Of a stretch of 64,000 nucleotides of DNA, positions 36,492 to 46,981 are shown in pieces (position 1 is the first letter of the stretch; each line of letters begins with the position of its first letter). Made by a program: the position numbers and the translations under genes. Location of the stretch: contig NZ_CP109428.1 in assembly GCF_036250695.1 (NCBI RefSeq), positions 1 through 64,000 of the forward strand, written 5' to 3'. The DNA comes from Streptomyces sp. NBC_01497. GTDB taxonomy: Bacteria > Actinomycetota > Actinomycetes > Streptomycetales > Streptomycetaceae. A model generated the notes under the pieces. That model saw nothing but the letters and a program-made list of their open reading frames with translations. It searched no databases and was not told the origin of the DNA.

Positions 36492-37121
36492 ACTTCTTTC
36501 GCCTCCATCAGTTGGTCATTGGTCCGGAACACCATTGCACTTAGACAGTGAGCTCGGGCGACACGCGGCTTACAGACCGGATCCCGCTGGCTTGAGCGTG
36601 GCCACTCCCCGAGCCTAGTTCGTTCTTCGCCGGGCGTAGGACGCATTGCAAAGCGGCGCCGCCATCAGGCCCAGCGTGAGTGCGGACAAGCTCCCGTTCA
36701 AGCCGACGAGCCGTTCACTTCACCCCCCTCAACCCACTGTGGGGACCAACGCGCAGAGGACTGCGGTCTTGACGTCGATCCCCAGCATGTACGTCATGGT
36801 CTTGGGAAGGGGTTCACCTGAAGGGCTTTCTCGATTCGGGCGGTCCGGAGTCCGCGCTGGTCGAGCACGGATCGGAACGAGGCGGCGAGGCTCGGGGCGA
36901 TCCGCGTAGCTACGCTGGCCCTGGGGAAACGACGGACCGTTCATCCAGCATGGTAAAGACGTCCTCGACAAACTGCCCGACCACGCGCGGCGCCCACGGT
37001 CGTATCAGAGCCAGGGGCCGCCGACGCCCAGCCTTGCATATCCGGCCCCGGGGAAGTGAATGGTCCAAGGACTTGAGCAGGGCTGGGTAGTGCACTCTGA
37101 GGCCTAATGACCCAAGTCGGG
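36492..37121. other. unassigned 630-bp segment
   Basis: No open frame here has coding features or a recognisable domain. It lies between tail-family gene 3 and the IS630 remnant and probably holds decayed IS DNA. Confidence 0.4.
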
Positions 37122-38170
37122 GATGCGTCGGCGATAGACGGCAACTTCGTCAAGGACCTCATTGGCGGTCTTCGTCCAGATGATGGGCCAGGGGTATCCG
37201 TTCCAGCCGGCGAGCCGGCCGCAGACGTCACACCCAGGCTCTGGACGAAGCGGTGGACACTTCATCTGATCTCCTTCTGGGCCGGCTCGCCGAACCACCG
37301 CTCCACCAGGTTCAACAAGGACGAACTCACAGGCGTGAGGTGCGGGCGAAGGCGCGGACACGCCAATAGCCACCTCTTGATAACAGGCGTCTTGCGGCTG
37401 AGGTAGTTGTCCAAGATCGGGAGCACGCCGAGACCGATGGGAAGAGCCTTGTCGATCTTGACGAAGAACTGTCGCAACTCGCTGGCGCGATGGCGACGGT
37501 GCCGGGCGCCGATCACCTTGCCGATCGCAATCTCCAGGGACGCGAACAATGCGGCGGGTGCCGGCATAGACATAGCCGTGACTACAGGTTCGGGGACGCC
37601 GTAATCCACCGGCGGTACGGGTCAGGACCGGTCCAGAGCCTGGATCTGGAATTTCCCATCCACGCCCGGCAGCAACGCCTTCTCCAGCAGGTCCAAGGCA
37701 GAGGCCCCCACGTCACGCACCTTGTCGATGAAGAACAGGTCCGCAGGCCACTTGAAGGTCTGCCAGCGCCGCGGAGCGAGAGCGAACGCCCGCCAAATCC
37801 ACGAGATGGCTGACTGCGGCATCCCGGTAGCCGGCTCCTTCAGCCACCTCGACCAGTGGGTGCCAATCTTCGACGTCCCCTCCGGCGTCTTGACGCTAAC
37901 CCGCTCGACACTCCCGTCGCGATCTTCCGCACCGCACCGCACCGGAGCACGCCTCATCCGACAGGCCCTCCAAGCCACGCCCCACGAACCGCCACCGCCA
38001 GGAACGCACCGTGTCGCAGTCACCGACAGCCGCCGCGACGCCCCCAGGATCGAAGGCCCCTCGACACACGCCCAACGGCCCTTGAACGCTGGGCCAGGGC
38101 CTGCGTCGTCGTGCCACGGCACACCCACCCCTCCAGCACAACACGCTCAGCATCAGCCACCGACAACACC
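37122..38170 (-). pseudogene. degenerate IS630-family transposase
   Basis: On the minus strand, in order and in different frames: an N-terminal helix-turn-helix scrap, THWSRWLKE.....MPQSAISWIWRAFAL, FKWPADLFFIDKVRDVGA, then AIGKVIGARHRRHRASELRQ, LPILDNYLSRKTPVIKRWLL, HLTPVSSSLLNLVERWFGEP and WTKTANEVLDEVAVYRRRI. All are standard IS630 blocks (the DNY and NLVERWF motifs hold catalytic Asp and Glu). Several frameshifts and small deletions; clearly dead. Confidence 0.82.
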
Positions 38171-38353
38171 GATGGATCAGAACGAGGAGGCGCCGCGCCT
38201 CAAAATCCCCGCACAAAGTGGCGTCCCCATCGAACGCGAGACGGCTGGCCCCTCAGATCGTCGGCTCGCACCTGAACTCGGCAGCAGCGGCACTCGTCGT
38301 AGGCAGAGAGGCGGCCCGCCGGCCGCACACGAAAGGAACGCAGGCGACGGCAC

Positions 38354-39244
38354 ATGAGCAACACACAACCCAAGAAACCCGACAGCAAACAGTCCCCAAA
38401 CCAACGCGACCCCGCGAACTCACCATTCAGCGACAACAGCTCACCCCGCTCCTCACCCCCGACCCACCACTTCGCACCCCCCAACTTGCAGACAAAACAC
38501 CCCAGGAGCGCCTCCATAAGCTCGCAGGAGTCACAAGACTCACTGTTCGGCGAGTACAACTCACCCTCACCCCGGCCCCTCGCGCTCCCTCCCCAAAGGC
38601 CTGTACGACCTTGCCCACAAACACACCGCACAGCCGCTCCCACTGTTGACGTACCAAGCCCGAGCACATCCACCCACGCACCGCCAGCCCGCACGACAAT
38701 GCCCCAAGAGCAACCCACCCACATCAACCGGACGTCCAAGAAGACCGGGCGGACCGCCTCCTACACAAACGAGGACATGGTCGCCGCGCTTGACAGTTAC
38801 GTGAGCCAAGACCCTGACAGGCGTGGCGTCAGGCCCAGTATGAATTTGTACTATGACAATCTGCCTGTCGGCAGGTGGATGAATGATCTGAGCAGGAGGG
38901 GCCTTGTCGACCCTGACCACCTGATAGAGCTGACACTCAGCCGAAACGGATTCAATCCCCAAATCAACGAAGAGGGAAAGCTCGTAGGATTCAAATCTGA
39001 CTATGCAAACGAGAAGGGTCGACCTTGCAAGGAGGTAAATCGAGGGAGGGTTAACAGTTTCCGCGAAAGCAACCAGACGGCCCGCACATTCGCAGGGGGG
39101 CGATACTTAAAATCTTGGATGGACCCTCAGAGCACAATAACTCAATCCCCGCCCCGCACAGTGCCTCAAACTCGAGGTTCTAGCGCAACCAGACCAGTCG
39201 GCAACTCCAACCCGTCGACCCCCAAACGCGGCAAGAAAAGCTAG
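38354..39244 (+). CDS. disordered-flank protein with compact central domain (tail family member 4)
   Basis: 296 residues from ATG 38354. The first 115 residues are Ser/Pro/Gln/Thr-rich and disordered and lie in higher-GC DNA; ATG 38699 (MPQEQPTHINRTSKKTGR) is an alternative start. The central part (about 125-240) is compact: RTASYTNEDMVAALDSYVSQ, SMNLYYDNLPVGRWMNDLSR, RGLVDPDHLIELTLSRNGF. The LPVGRWMNDLSRRGLV segment loosely resembles an HA-domain half (LG.WL..R), but this is uncertain. The C-terminus is Ser/Thr/Pro/Asn-rich and ends in PKRGKKS. Lower GC in the second half. Confidence 0.68.
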   Translation: MSNTQPKKPDSKQSPNQRDPANSPFSDNSSPRSSPPTHHFAPPNLQTKHPRSASISSQESQDSLFGEYNSPSPRPLALPPQRPVRPCPQTHRTAAPTVDVPSPSTSTHAPPARTTMPQEQPTHINRTSKKTGRTASYTNEDMVAALDSYVSQDPDRRGVRPSMNLYYDNLPVGRWMNDLSRRGLVDPDHLIELTLSRNGFNPQINEEGKLVGFKSDYANEKGRPCKEVNRGRVNSFRESNQTARTFAGGRYLKSWMDPQSTITQSPPRTVPQTRGSSATRPVGNSNPSTPKRGKKS

Positions 39245-39415
39245 CCCCGATCCTTCATGAGTCTCTGTCAGCAAGCTGACAGGGACTCTGTGTCTGTGTG
39301 GTGGGTCTTTTCGGGGTTAGGGCAGGTTGAGGGCCCGGTTGTCGCGTCGAGTGGGCGCCGGGTTCCACCTCGCCGGCGTGGTGATGCGGGTTGTCAGTAT
39401 GGTCGACGTGGCTGG

Positions 39416-40310
39416 TCAGCCGGGGTTCGAGAGGCTGTGGAGCCTGTCGATCGCGCGGGTGATGATGTCGGTCCAGGGCCATCGGGCGGTGAAGCGGAGC
39501 CAGTGGCGGCGGCCGGTGGTGGCGAGCTGAGCGGCGGCGGCCGGTGGTGGTGAGCTGAGCAGCAGCGGAGAACAAGCGCAGGCGGAGCTTGTTCGGTTGC
39601 CAGCGGCGGGTTTGGCCGGTCAGGGCGAGCATTGGCATCCAGGCGAGGAGGTCGAGTGCGAGGGAGATGATCTCCAGCCAGATCCGCTTCTGGGCGGTGT
39701 CGTGCAGGGGCAGGTTGCGCAGGCCGGTGTGCCGGGCGCCTCGAATACGGTCCTCGTGGCGAGCCCGTCTGCGGTGGCGTGGTTCGAGGTCGGCGAGCTG
39801 ACCGCCTTTGATATTGGTGGCGAACCAGGTCAGTCCGTCGAGGTCGGTGAACCGCAGGCGCTCCTTACGCACGATCAGCCGCATCCCCCTGGGCCAGCTA
39901 CTCAGGTCGGGCATGTCGGTGATCTCCGCGACCCAGGAGCCGGGCCGCTCGGTGCCGCTGGCATCGTAGGCCGGCGTCCATCCCTTCTCCGGGATCTTCA
40001 GCACGGCCTGGTGGATGGTGTCGGTGTTGGTCATTCCGACGGAACACGACAGCCACCGTCCTGGCCTGGAGGGCCAGTCGGAGAAGGTGTGGGTGCCGCT
40101 GACGGAGTTGGTCCAGATCAGTGTCTGCCGTGCCCGCCGCAGGTGTTTCGGCTGTTGGGCCAGGCGAATTGGGCGGTTTCGATGTGGTCACTGGCGGTGT
40201 TGGAGCCCGCGTTGCCCGGCCGCAGCAAGGTGGCCATCGGCTCCCCGGGCCACCGCCCGCGGTTTGCGCTACGGCGCGAGCGCCGCCGATATCGCGTTGT
40301 CCAGAGCCCC
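39416..40310 (-). pseudogene. degenerate, 5'-truncated IS1380-family transposase
   Basis: Minus-strand blocks: MTNTDTIHQAVLKIPEKGW, SGTERPGSWVAEITDMPDLS, WPRGMRLIVRKERLRFTD, ATNIKGGQLADLEPRHRRRA, TGLRNLPLHDTAQKRIWLEI, DLLAWMPMLALTGQTRRWQP. These form the C-terminal half of an IS1380 transposase. A 28-bp tandem duplication (39505-39560) and at least one more frameshift break it, and the N-terminal third is missing at 40310. A related copy begins at the right edge of the window. Confidence 0.82.
39505..39560. repeat. 28-bp tandem duplication inside the IS1380 remnant
   Basis: Two adjacent 28-bp units (39505-39532, 39533-39560) differ at one position only. Since 28 is not a multiple of three, the duplication by itself shifts the transposase frame. 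Confidence 0.85.
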
Positions 40311-40351
40311 TGATGACATGACTGTGAGCTTGGAAGCTCGTTGGGCTGTTC

Positions 40352-41152
40352 GTGGGAAAGAGGGGGTCACGTCCATGGACCGTCTCGGATGGACTGTGGT
40401 CGCCGGTCGAGCCGTTGTTACCTGTGCCAGGGCCGAAACTGGTGGCCGGTCCACCGAGAGTGCCTGACCGCCAGGCGCTGTGCGGGATCATGTTCGTGCT
40501 GCATACCGGCATCCAGTGGGAGTACTTGCCGCAGGAGCTAGGGTTCGGTTCGGGTTTGACGTGCTAGCGACGGGGCCGGAGTCTGGGACAGGCTCCACGT
40601 CGTGCTACTGACCAGGCTGCGAGCGGCCAAACAGCTCGACTCGTCGCGGGCGGTGATCGACTCCCTCATGTCCGGGCCGCTCGGCGCGGCCCAAAAGCGC
40701 CCCCAGCCCGGTCGACCGCGCGCGGCCGGACAGCAAGCACCACATCCTCGTCGACGGGCAGGGCACCCCGCTCCCAATGCCACTGACCGGCGGAAACCAT
40801 GGGCGACGTCACCCAACTGATGCCCCTGCCTGCCAAAATTCCACCTGTCCCGGGGCTCGTGGGACGGCCACGTTGACGGTCTGACGTCCTGCTCGGCGAC
40901 CGCGGTCACGACCACGACAAGTACCGTCGCTTGCTCTGGGCACAGGGCATCAAATCGGTCATCGCCCGCCACGGAGTGCCCCATGACTCCGGCCTCGGCG
41001 TTCACCGCTGGGTCGTCGAGCGCGCGATCGCCTGGTTCCACGGCTTCCGGCGCCTCCGAGTCCAGTGGGAACGACGCGACGACATCCACGAAGCATCCCT
41101 CGGCTTCGCCTCACATACCGCCACGTCCAACGTCCTCGTTACCTCTAGGTAG
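40352..41152 (+). pseudogene. degenerate IS5-family transposase (second subgroup)
   Basis: Plus-strand frames give RQALCGIMFVLHTGIQWEYL, PQELGFGSGLTC, then (other frames) GVWDRLHVVLL-like and RAAKQLDSSRAVIDS, then YDHDKYRRLLWAQGIKSVIA, GVHRWVVERAIAWFHGFRRL and RVQWERRDDIHEASLGFA. These are the standard blocks of an IS5 subgroup different from the 61.2-kb element. Stops and frameshifts throughout. Confidence 0.8.
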
Positions 41153-41194
41153 CCTAGCCATGATGCCTACAGGAGAACCTGCGCCACCCAGGCC

Positions 41195-41556
41195 CGTCGA
41201 GCCCACCACGATGCTGGAATACAGGGCAGCGAAGTACGGCCGCACTCCCATCCGCATCGGACGCTTCGAGCCGACGTCCCAGGTGTGCTCGCAGTGCGGC
41301 GTCAAGGACGGCCCCCAAGCCCCTGCACGTCCGCACGTGGACACGCGGGGCCTGCGACGCCCACCTGGACCGGGACATCAACGCGGCGGTCAACGCCGCC
41401 AAGGCCGCCGGACTGGCCGTATCAGCCTGCGGAGCGCGGGTAAGGCCCGTACTTGTCCCGGCACAGCGCGAAGAAACAGGAACCCACCCGAAGCCCCAGC
41501 CGGCGACCACCAGCAGGCAGACGGGAATCTCCCTCCTTCAGGGCGGAGAGGATGCC
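41195..41556 (+). pseudogene. TnpB 3' remnant with IS605-type right end
   Basis: Reads TTMLEYRAAKYGRTPIRIGR, FEPTSQVCSQCGVKDGP and, after a frameshift, the DRDINAAVN-type stretch, matching the last third of the intact TnpB at 51.4-52.8 kb. It ends with CTCCTTCAGGGCGGAGAGGA, the same hairpin-forming right end found at 51512-51545. Only the RuvC-III/zinc-finger end and the right end remain. Confidence 0.85.
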
Positions 41557-41649
41557 AATGCGGCACTGACTGGGCCGAGCGGACACACAACGTCGCCCGC
41601 GTCGATGACAGCAGCCAGCTACCCGCCAAGCGGCACGTCACCGACGACG

Positions 41650-42470
41650 CCCGGGCTACGAGATCCTTCTGGCCCTGCTGGTCGAGTACTGCGATAGCGA
41701 GGAAACCCCGGTTCCGGCCGCGACCGAAACCTCCGGCAACCTGCTCGTGACCGTGCGGCGGACTGGGAAGCAGCAGGCGTTCGCGATCAATCCGACAGCC
41801 GCCGCACGCTACCGCGACCGGCACTCCGTCTTCCAGCAAGGAGCCCGAGGCCGGCAACACCCCGCGAACATCCTGCGGACCGGCATGCACAGCCATCGGC
41901 TCCTCCCGAGGGCAGCGACCCCGGACAGGCCGTCGCCGTCCTCCCCGTGCTGGGCAGAACTCACTCCGGAACCAACAGCCGACCAACCAGCCTGCGTAAG
42001 CAGCTGCGCGAGTACGACCCTGCCGCTGTAGCGGCCTTCGATCCCCAACGCAACGGGTCTGCGCAGGCCCGAGGCCCGGAAACTGCAGGAGGCAGCCCCG
42101 ACGCCAACCCGGGCCGCACGGCTCACCCGCACCGCCTGGAGGCCGTACTCAAACGAGCCGATCGCAAGCGGGCTTCCTCGCCGGCACGCACCTTCTCGAC
42201 CAGGTGGCCGCCGCCCATCCCCAGGACCGCAAAGTCTGGGCAGACAGCGGCCACCACCTCGTCGAACACGCCACCGGACACGGCATCGCCATGGGAATCG
42301 CCCGGACCTGAGGAGTTCACGCTGATCCCGAAATGCTGGACCATCGAGCGGGCCTTCGGCTGGCTGGCGTTCCACCAGCGCCTGGCCTGAGCCTACGAAG
42401 CCCACCAGCCCGCTCCGAAGCCATGACTCGCCTCGCGATAACCGACCTGATGGCCCGCCGCTCACAGGAG
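41650..42470 (+). pseudogene. adjoining remnants of an IS110-type and an IS5-type transposase
   Basis: 41650-42178 carries IS110-like pieces in two frames (EILLALLVEYCDSEETPVPA, QAFAINPTAAARYRDRHSV, ANILRTGMHSHRLL). 42179-42470 carries an IS5-like C-terminus (KVWADSGHHLVEHATGHGIA, FTLIPKCWTIERAFGWLAFH, QRLA stop AYEAHQPAP). Both are riddled with stops. The join is within about 20 bp of 42178. Confidence 0.65.
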
Positions 42471-42550
42471 AAACCACCACTTCTTGTCGGGAACCGTGCA
42501 CCGTCGAATCAACAGCCCATTCCGGAGTGAAACATCAGAGAAAAGGGACT

Positions 42551-43009
42551 CTAACGGCTTCGGTCTGCGGTCCGAGCGCCCCCGCCTCCGTGGTGCTGGG
42601 CTGTCGTCGAGCTGCTTGAGCCTGTGGAACTCTGGTGATTGGAGGTCGTACCGGGGGCTTGCGTGTACGGGGGGAGCATATGCCCAGAGTATGCAGGAGT
42701 CGGGATGTATCCAGACATACCGGTAATGCGGGCGTCTTCAGCAACTCGTTGATTCGTGAAGGCACTCGCTGCTTGCATGCGTTGTCGATCGACGTTGTAT
42801 TGAAAGTAAGGCGGACGCCCCGGAACCCTAGAATTCCGCATCGTCACGACCCTCTCATTTTGTAGTGCAACTAGAGCACTGCCAAAGACGGTGTTCCCCG
42901 CCTTGGAAGTGTTGATCGCTTCGGCTATGTTATCTGCGGTGAACTCCTGAGTCTGATATTTCTTCAGGTGGCTCTTGATATCAGCCTTATACTCTTCCAG
43001 GTTGCGCAC
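42551..43009 (-). CDS. small winged-helix-like protein with disordered basic tail (tail family member 5)
   Basis: 152 residues from GTG 43009, which has GAAGGAG five bases upstream; longer starts are possible but lack such a site. Residues 1-75 look like a winged-helix domain: EEYKADIKSHLKKYQTQEFT, ADNIAEAINTSKAGNTVFGS, ALVALQNERVVTMRNSRVPG, PPYFQYNV (the wing). The last 70 residues are Ser/Thr/Gly/His/Pro-rich and end in ARTADRSR. GC is about 50%, far below neighbours. A DNA-binding role is plausible; family not recognised. Confidence 0.72.
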   Translation of the reverse strand: MRNLEEYKADIKSHLKKYQTQEFTADNIAEAINTSKAGNTVFGSALVALQNERVVTMRNSRVPGRPPYFQYNVDRQRMQAASAFTNQRVAEDARITGMSGYIPTPAYSGHMLPPYTQAPGTTSNHQSSTGSSSSTTAQHHGGGGARTADRSR

Positions 43010-43110
43010 GGCTACTCCTTCGATCATTGAGGCGGATTGATCCTTCAAACAACGCGACGTCCACGACGGCCACACGGTTCAGAGGCCGGGACGAGGCGTG
43101 CGCACGAGCT

Positions 43111-43800
43111 AAGACCGTGTCCTACATGGTGAGGTTGCGGAAGCGTTTGTAGCAGCGGATTGCGGCTGTCAGCCCAAGAAAGGCCAGGTAGTCGCGCGGG
43201 TGGCGTTCGTATCGGTGGTTCAGTCTGCGGTAGCCGGTCAGCCAGGACATGGTGCGCTCGATGACCCACCGTCGACGTCCTAATCGTTCGCTGGACTCGA
43301 TGCCCTTGCGGGCAATGTGGACGCCGATGCGTTTCCCCCATAGCCATTTCCGCAGGTGAGGGACGTTGTACGCCTTGTCGGTCGGCGTGAAGACGTTGAG
43401 GCTTGGAGTCAGTCGCGTGGGGTTCGTATCCCATGTGGAAATGGGACGGCACCGGCTTCAGCCCAAGGCCGTCGTGGGTGCTGGCCGCGGGGAGGCCGAC
43501 GCGTAAGGGCACTCCGTCCGCATCCGACAGGACATGCATTGTGGAACCGGGCTCACCCCGGTCCACGGGGCCCGGACCCGTAAGTTCGCCCCTTTTTTAG
43601 CGCGGACATGCGCGGAGTCAAGGACCGCGCGGGACAGGTCGACCAGGTCCATTTCGTCGAGGAGTTGGAGGACCCTCTGGTGCAGCCGGCCCCAGAACCC
43701 TGCCTTCGACCAGATGACGAACCGACGATGCACGGTCGACTTCGACGCACTGAAGCACGGTGGCAAGGAGCCTTTCCCAACCCGCCTCAGCAGTCTGCCG
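43111..43800 (-). pseudogene. IS5-family transposase remnant, copy A (5'-truncated)
   Basis: Left end GACCGTGTCCTACATGGTGA (from 43115) equals that of the intact copy at 61175. Minus-strand blocks: SASKSTVHRRFVIWSKAGFW, GRLHQRVLQLLDEMDLVDLS, RAVLDSAHVRAKKG, then, in other frames, HRRPHCPQGHRVQRTIRTST-type shadows of the C-terminal half. It lacks the first ~60 residues and is shifted after the RAKKG A-run, where the 61-kb copy stays in frame. Confidence 0.82.
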
Positions 43801-43814
43801 GTTGGCCTGACAAC

Positions 43815-44115
43815 AGGGTGAAGCCCCTGGTAGATGGGTTTTCGACCAAGAGAACCGTCTCCACCAGAGGCTTCGCATGCTCGTCTACCCGCCGGGCGTC
43901 AACGTGTCCAGCTCCACCCTGCACTTCCTCGCGCAACAACTGCGACGGCACCGCCGTGCGATCGGGTCCAGATGGCGAGCGGCTGAGCGCGGGTCGCCAA
44001 GCCCTTCACGCACTCGCCCACCTGCGCGTGGGACACACCCACGCCCAGCTCGCTGCCGGATTCCGCGTCGGGACCACGACCGCCTACCGCTACGTCGCCA
44101 AGGCCGTCGACTGAG
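43815..44115 (+). pseudogene. N-terminal fragment of another IS5-like transposase (HTH part)
   Basis: ATG near 43878 reads MLVYPPGVNVSSSTLHFLAQ, QLRRHRRAIGSRWR and, shifted, LSAGRQALHALAHLRVGHTH, AQLAAGFRVGTTTAYRYVAK, then stops. The same protein start recurs at 51480 and 54573-54860, where the copy is split by other elements. No DDE part follows because an IS3-type element begins at about 44120. Confidence 0.75.
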
Positions 44116-44162
44116 GTTCCCGCGAGATGCGGAGGAGGTTGACAGGGGGTCAGATGGTTCTC

Positions 44163-45033
44163 ATGAGAGGAACTCTGACCGTGGCTGCTCCCAGGAAGTA
44201 CCCGCTCGAATTGCGTGACCGTGCGGTGCGGATGTATCGCACATCTGATCCGAAGCCGCAGATCAAGAAAATGGCCGTCGATCTCGGGGTGCATCCGGAG
44301 GCACTGCGCGGCTGGATCCGGCAGGCCGAGGCCGACGCCGGCGAGCGCGATGACCGGCTGACCACCGACGAACGTGCCGGGCTCACCGCGCTGCGGAAGG
44401 AGAACGCCCAGCTCAAGCGAGCGAACGAGGTCCTGCGAACGGCCTCGGCGTTTTTCGCGGCGCAACTCGACCCGACCCGGCCCAGGTGACGGCGCTCATC
44501 GCAGAGCACCCCAACCTGGGGGTCGAGTGCGTACTCCGGGAACTGCACATCACCTCCTCCACCTACTACCGCTGGCGCCGAGCCGAGCGTGAGCCGTGTG
44601 AACGGCGCCGCCGGGATACAGAGCTGACCGAGCAGATCAAGGAGATCCACGCCGATTCGGGCGGGATCTACGGCTCGCCGCGGGTGCATGCCGTCCTGAA
44701 GCGCGAGGGCGTCCATGTCGGCCGGAAAAGGGTCGAGCGCCTGATGCGTGAGGCCGAAATCGCGGGCGGCAGCCCTCGCCGCAAGGGCTTCACACGCCGG
44801 GATCCCAACGCCACGCTCGCCCCTGACCTGGTCAATCGGAACTTCACGGCACCCGGACCGAACCGGTTGTGGGTCACCGACCTCACCATGATCACCACCG
44901 GTGAGGGGCCGCTGTGGCTCTCCGCCATCCGCGATGCCTTCTCGCGGCGGGTGGTGGCCTGGGAGACCTCCGCCCGCGCGGACGCCGACCTGGTCCTGTC
45001 CTCGCTGGAGTACGCGCTCGCCTCGGCCCGCCC
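44163..45033 (+). pseudogene. IS3-family element, orfA intact, orfB truncated
   Basis: orfA (44163-44489) has the IS3 helix-turn-helix and leucine zipper (RKYPLELRDRAVRMYRTSDP, LGVHPEALRGWIRQAEADAG, LRKENAQLKRANEVLRTAS). orfB overlaps it from 44486: ECVLRELHITSSTYYRWRRA, GIYGSPRVHAVLKREGVHVG, LWVTDLTMITTGEGPLWLSA (catalytic Asp region), then ends abruptly near 45033 at the join with another transposase. The second Asp and the Glu are missing, so the element cannot move by itself. Confidence 0.85.
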
Positions 45034-45756
45034 CGCCACGGCGGCGAGTTCGTCTTCGGCGACCCGGCCACCTGGAAGAAGCCCGACGCGCAGACGGTGA
45101 CGCAGACCCGTCTCTACGGCGCCGCCATCGCCCGGGCCTGGGACCGGCTCCACCCCAGGCTGACCCACCGCTCGGCCTGGACAGCTCAGCTCGGCGCCCT
45201 GCCAGTGATTGAGGGCACCGTGATCCTTCTGCACGTCGATTCCTTGCCAAGCGGTGCGACACCCAAGCCGGTCTGGCTGTGGTGGTCCGGCACTGACGCC
45301 ACAGCCACGGACGTCACCATGCTCTGGCAGGCGTTTCTGCGGCGCTTCGACATCGAACACACCTTCCGCCTGTTCAAGCAAACCCTGGGCTGGACCTGCC
45401 CGAAAGTCCGCACCCCCGAAGCAGCACACCGATGGACCTGGCTGATCCTCTCGGTCTTCACGCAACTCCGGCTCGCCCGCCCGCTGGCGGCCGACCTACG
45501 CCGACCGTGGGAGAAGCCAAGCCCGATCGACAGACTGACTCCCGCCCGAGTCCGCCGCGATTTTCGGCACCCCCGCCCGAAGACCGCCTGCCCCGCCGGG
45601 GCACCGAAATCCTCACACCCCGGACCCGGACGGCCACCAGGCCGCAAGAACACCTGGCCCACCCCACGCTATGACGTGCACACCGTCGGCACACCAGGCC
45701 CAACGAAGCAACGGACCAAGAAGTCCACCACCCCACGACCCCGCCGCACAGGTTAA
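45034..45756 (+). pseudogene. C-terminal half of a second DDE transposase fused to the IS3 remnant
   Basis: Reads HGGEFVFGDPATWKKPDAQT, ARAWDRLHPRLTHRSAWT, LPVIEGTVILLHVDSLPSGA, TPKPVWLWWSGTDATATDV, LWQAFLRRFDIEHTFRLFKQ (catalytic Glu), TLGWTCPKVRTPEAAHRWTW, and a basic Pro-rich C-terminus. It matches the end of a large DDE transposase family common in Streptomyces; the N-terminal half is missing. The frame is open to 45756. Confidence 0.7.
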
Positions 45757-46093
45757 AGATCAAGTTAGCGTCGGCGTACGCGTGAACGTGGATCTCGCCC
45801 GCATGGAGGAGTCCGCCACCGAGCATCGCACCCCCCAGTACAGGCGAACGCTCGTAACACCTACCGCGACTATCTGCGTCGGCGCCGAAGCGAAGAGCGC
45901 GCACCGTGGGTGTCACCGACCTCCTGCGGGAGATCTGGGAAACCGCGTTAGGCGGGTGGCGCGAACCTCCGCCCGCCCTGTTCCGATGACGGCCGCTTTG
46001 GCGCCTACCGGCGCTTGGCCCGCATGGTGAACCCTCAGAAGACCCTACGCGTAGTTATGGATGCAGGTGCCCAGCCGAGAAGGGAAATAACCC
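45757..46093. other. spacer before the deaminase-like gene
   Basis: No gene is supported. The first ~30 bp look like the old transposon end. The last ~60 bp drop in GC and contain the ribosome binding site (AAGGGA) of the next gene. Confidence 0.4.
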
Positions 46094-46975
46094 ATGACTA
46101 CACCCGTACCATCGGGTTCTGGTTCTGCCAGCCGAGCTAAGATGCTCGAGAACGTTCAAACCGAAGAGCGGGCCGTATATGCTATGGCCACTATCTACGT
46201 CGATGGTAAGCCCTGGGGGAAGACCCCAAAATTCCGGAGTGGCAAGGAGGATTCATGGGACAGTCAGAAGAGTCGCTACGCGTTTAGCCCCGAGGTTGCA
46301 ACACCGGCGGGCCGCAAGGCATCGCAAAACGATGCAGAAGTAAAGCTCACTGGGTACATCTACGAGCAGATGAAGAAGAACCCCCCTAAAGGTACTCAGG
46401 TCTATATCGACGTCGCTGGGACTACAGGGCCCTGCCTCCCATGCCAGGGGCGGTTGAAGCACCTCACGCAGGACATTCAGAACCTTTACCCTAACGGGAA
46501 GGTTAGGGCAAACTATAACTGGAGGCCTTACCAAGAAATGGCCGCAGTACCGGCTCGCAGGGGGTCGCAGTACGGCACGGGTCAATCTACAAGGCGAACG
46601 AGTACTGCTTCCCCTGAAGGCCCGGAGTACTTGAGCGCGAGGGTACGACCGGGGGCTCCCGTGATTCAGACCGTTGTTCCCGGCGGCGTCAGGGTGACCG
46701 ACGTCCCCGGCCCGTTCTCTGATTCGGGGTCACCACAAATTACATCGAGTTCCGGCAGCAGCGGGCCAGGATCTGGAAACAACAGTTCGCGAAGCGGAAG
46801 CAGTAAGGGGAACAGCCCCAAGGGGTCTGGGAGCGAAGGACCCCATAGCGACGGGGAACGGAAGAACGAGAATAACAACAAGCCTATTGCGCCATCGACC
46901 ACCGGCGGCAGCAGCAGCACGAAGCCGACCGCCTCATCGAGTACGAGTAAGACGCCACGGACTCAACGGAAGTAG
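46094..46975 (+). CDS. deaminase-fold toxin-like protein with long disordered tail (tail family member 6)
   Basis: 293 residues, ATG 46094, AAGGGA about 9 bases upstream. Residues 20-155 resemble a toxin-type nucleic-acid deaminase: MATIYVDGKPWGKTPKFRSG, the zinc/catalytic motif NDAEVKLTGYIYEQ (D-A-E), then GTQVYIDVAGTTGPCLPCQG (PCxxC) and IQNLYPNGKVRANYNW. This fits DAE...PCxxC deaminases of bacterial toxin systems (XOO_2897-like is my best guess, from memory). Residues 160-293 are Ser/Gly/Asn/Thr-rich and end in KTPRTQRK. GC is about 55%. No signal peptide or other secretion domain. The small frame directly after could encode an antidote. Confidence 0.75.
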   Translation: MTTPVPSGSGSASRAKMLENVQTEERAVYAMATIYVDGKPWGKTPKFRSGKEDSWDSQKSRYAFSPEVATPAGRKASQNDAEVKLTGYIYEQMKKNPPKGTQVYIDVAGTTGPCLPCQGRLKHLTQDIQNLYPNGKVRANYNWRPYQEMAAVPARRGSQYGTGQSTRRTSTASPEGPEYLSARVRPGAPVIQTVVPGGVRVTDVPGPFSDSGSPQITSSSGSSGPGSGNNSSRSGSSKGNSPKGSGSEGPHSDGERKNENNNKPIAPSTTGGSSSTKPTASSSTSKTPRTQRK

Positions 46976-46981
46976 CTACGA

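Noticed and set aside
36646..36909. 87-codon plus-strand frame
   Set aside because: No ribosome binding site, no domain, biased composition; probably decayed IS DNA.
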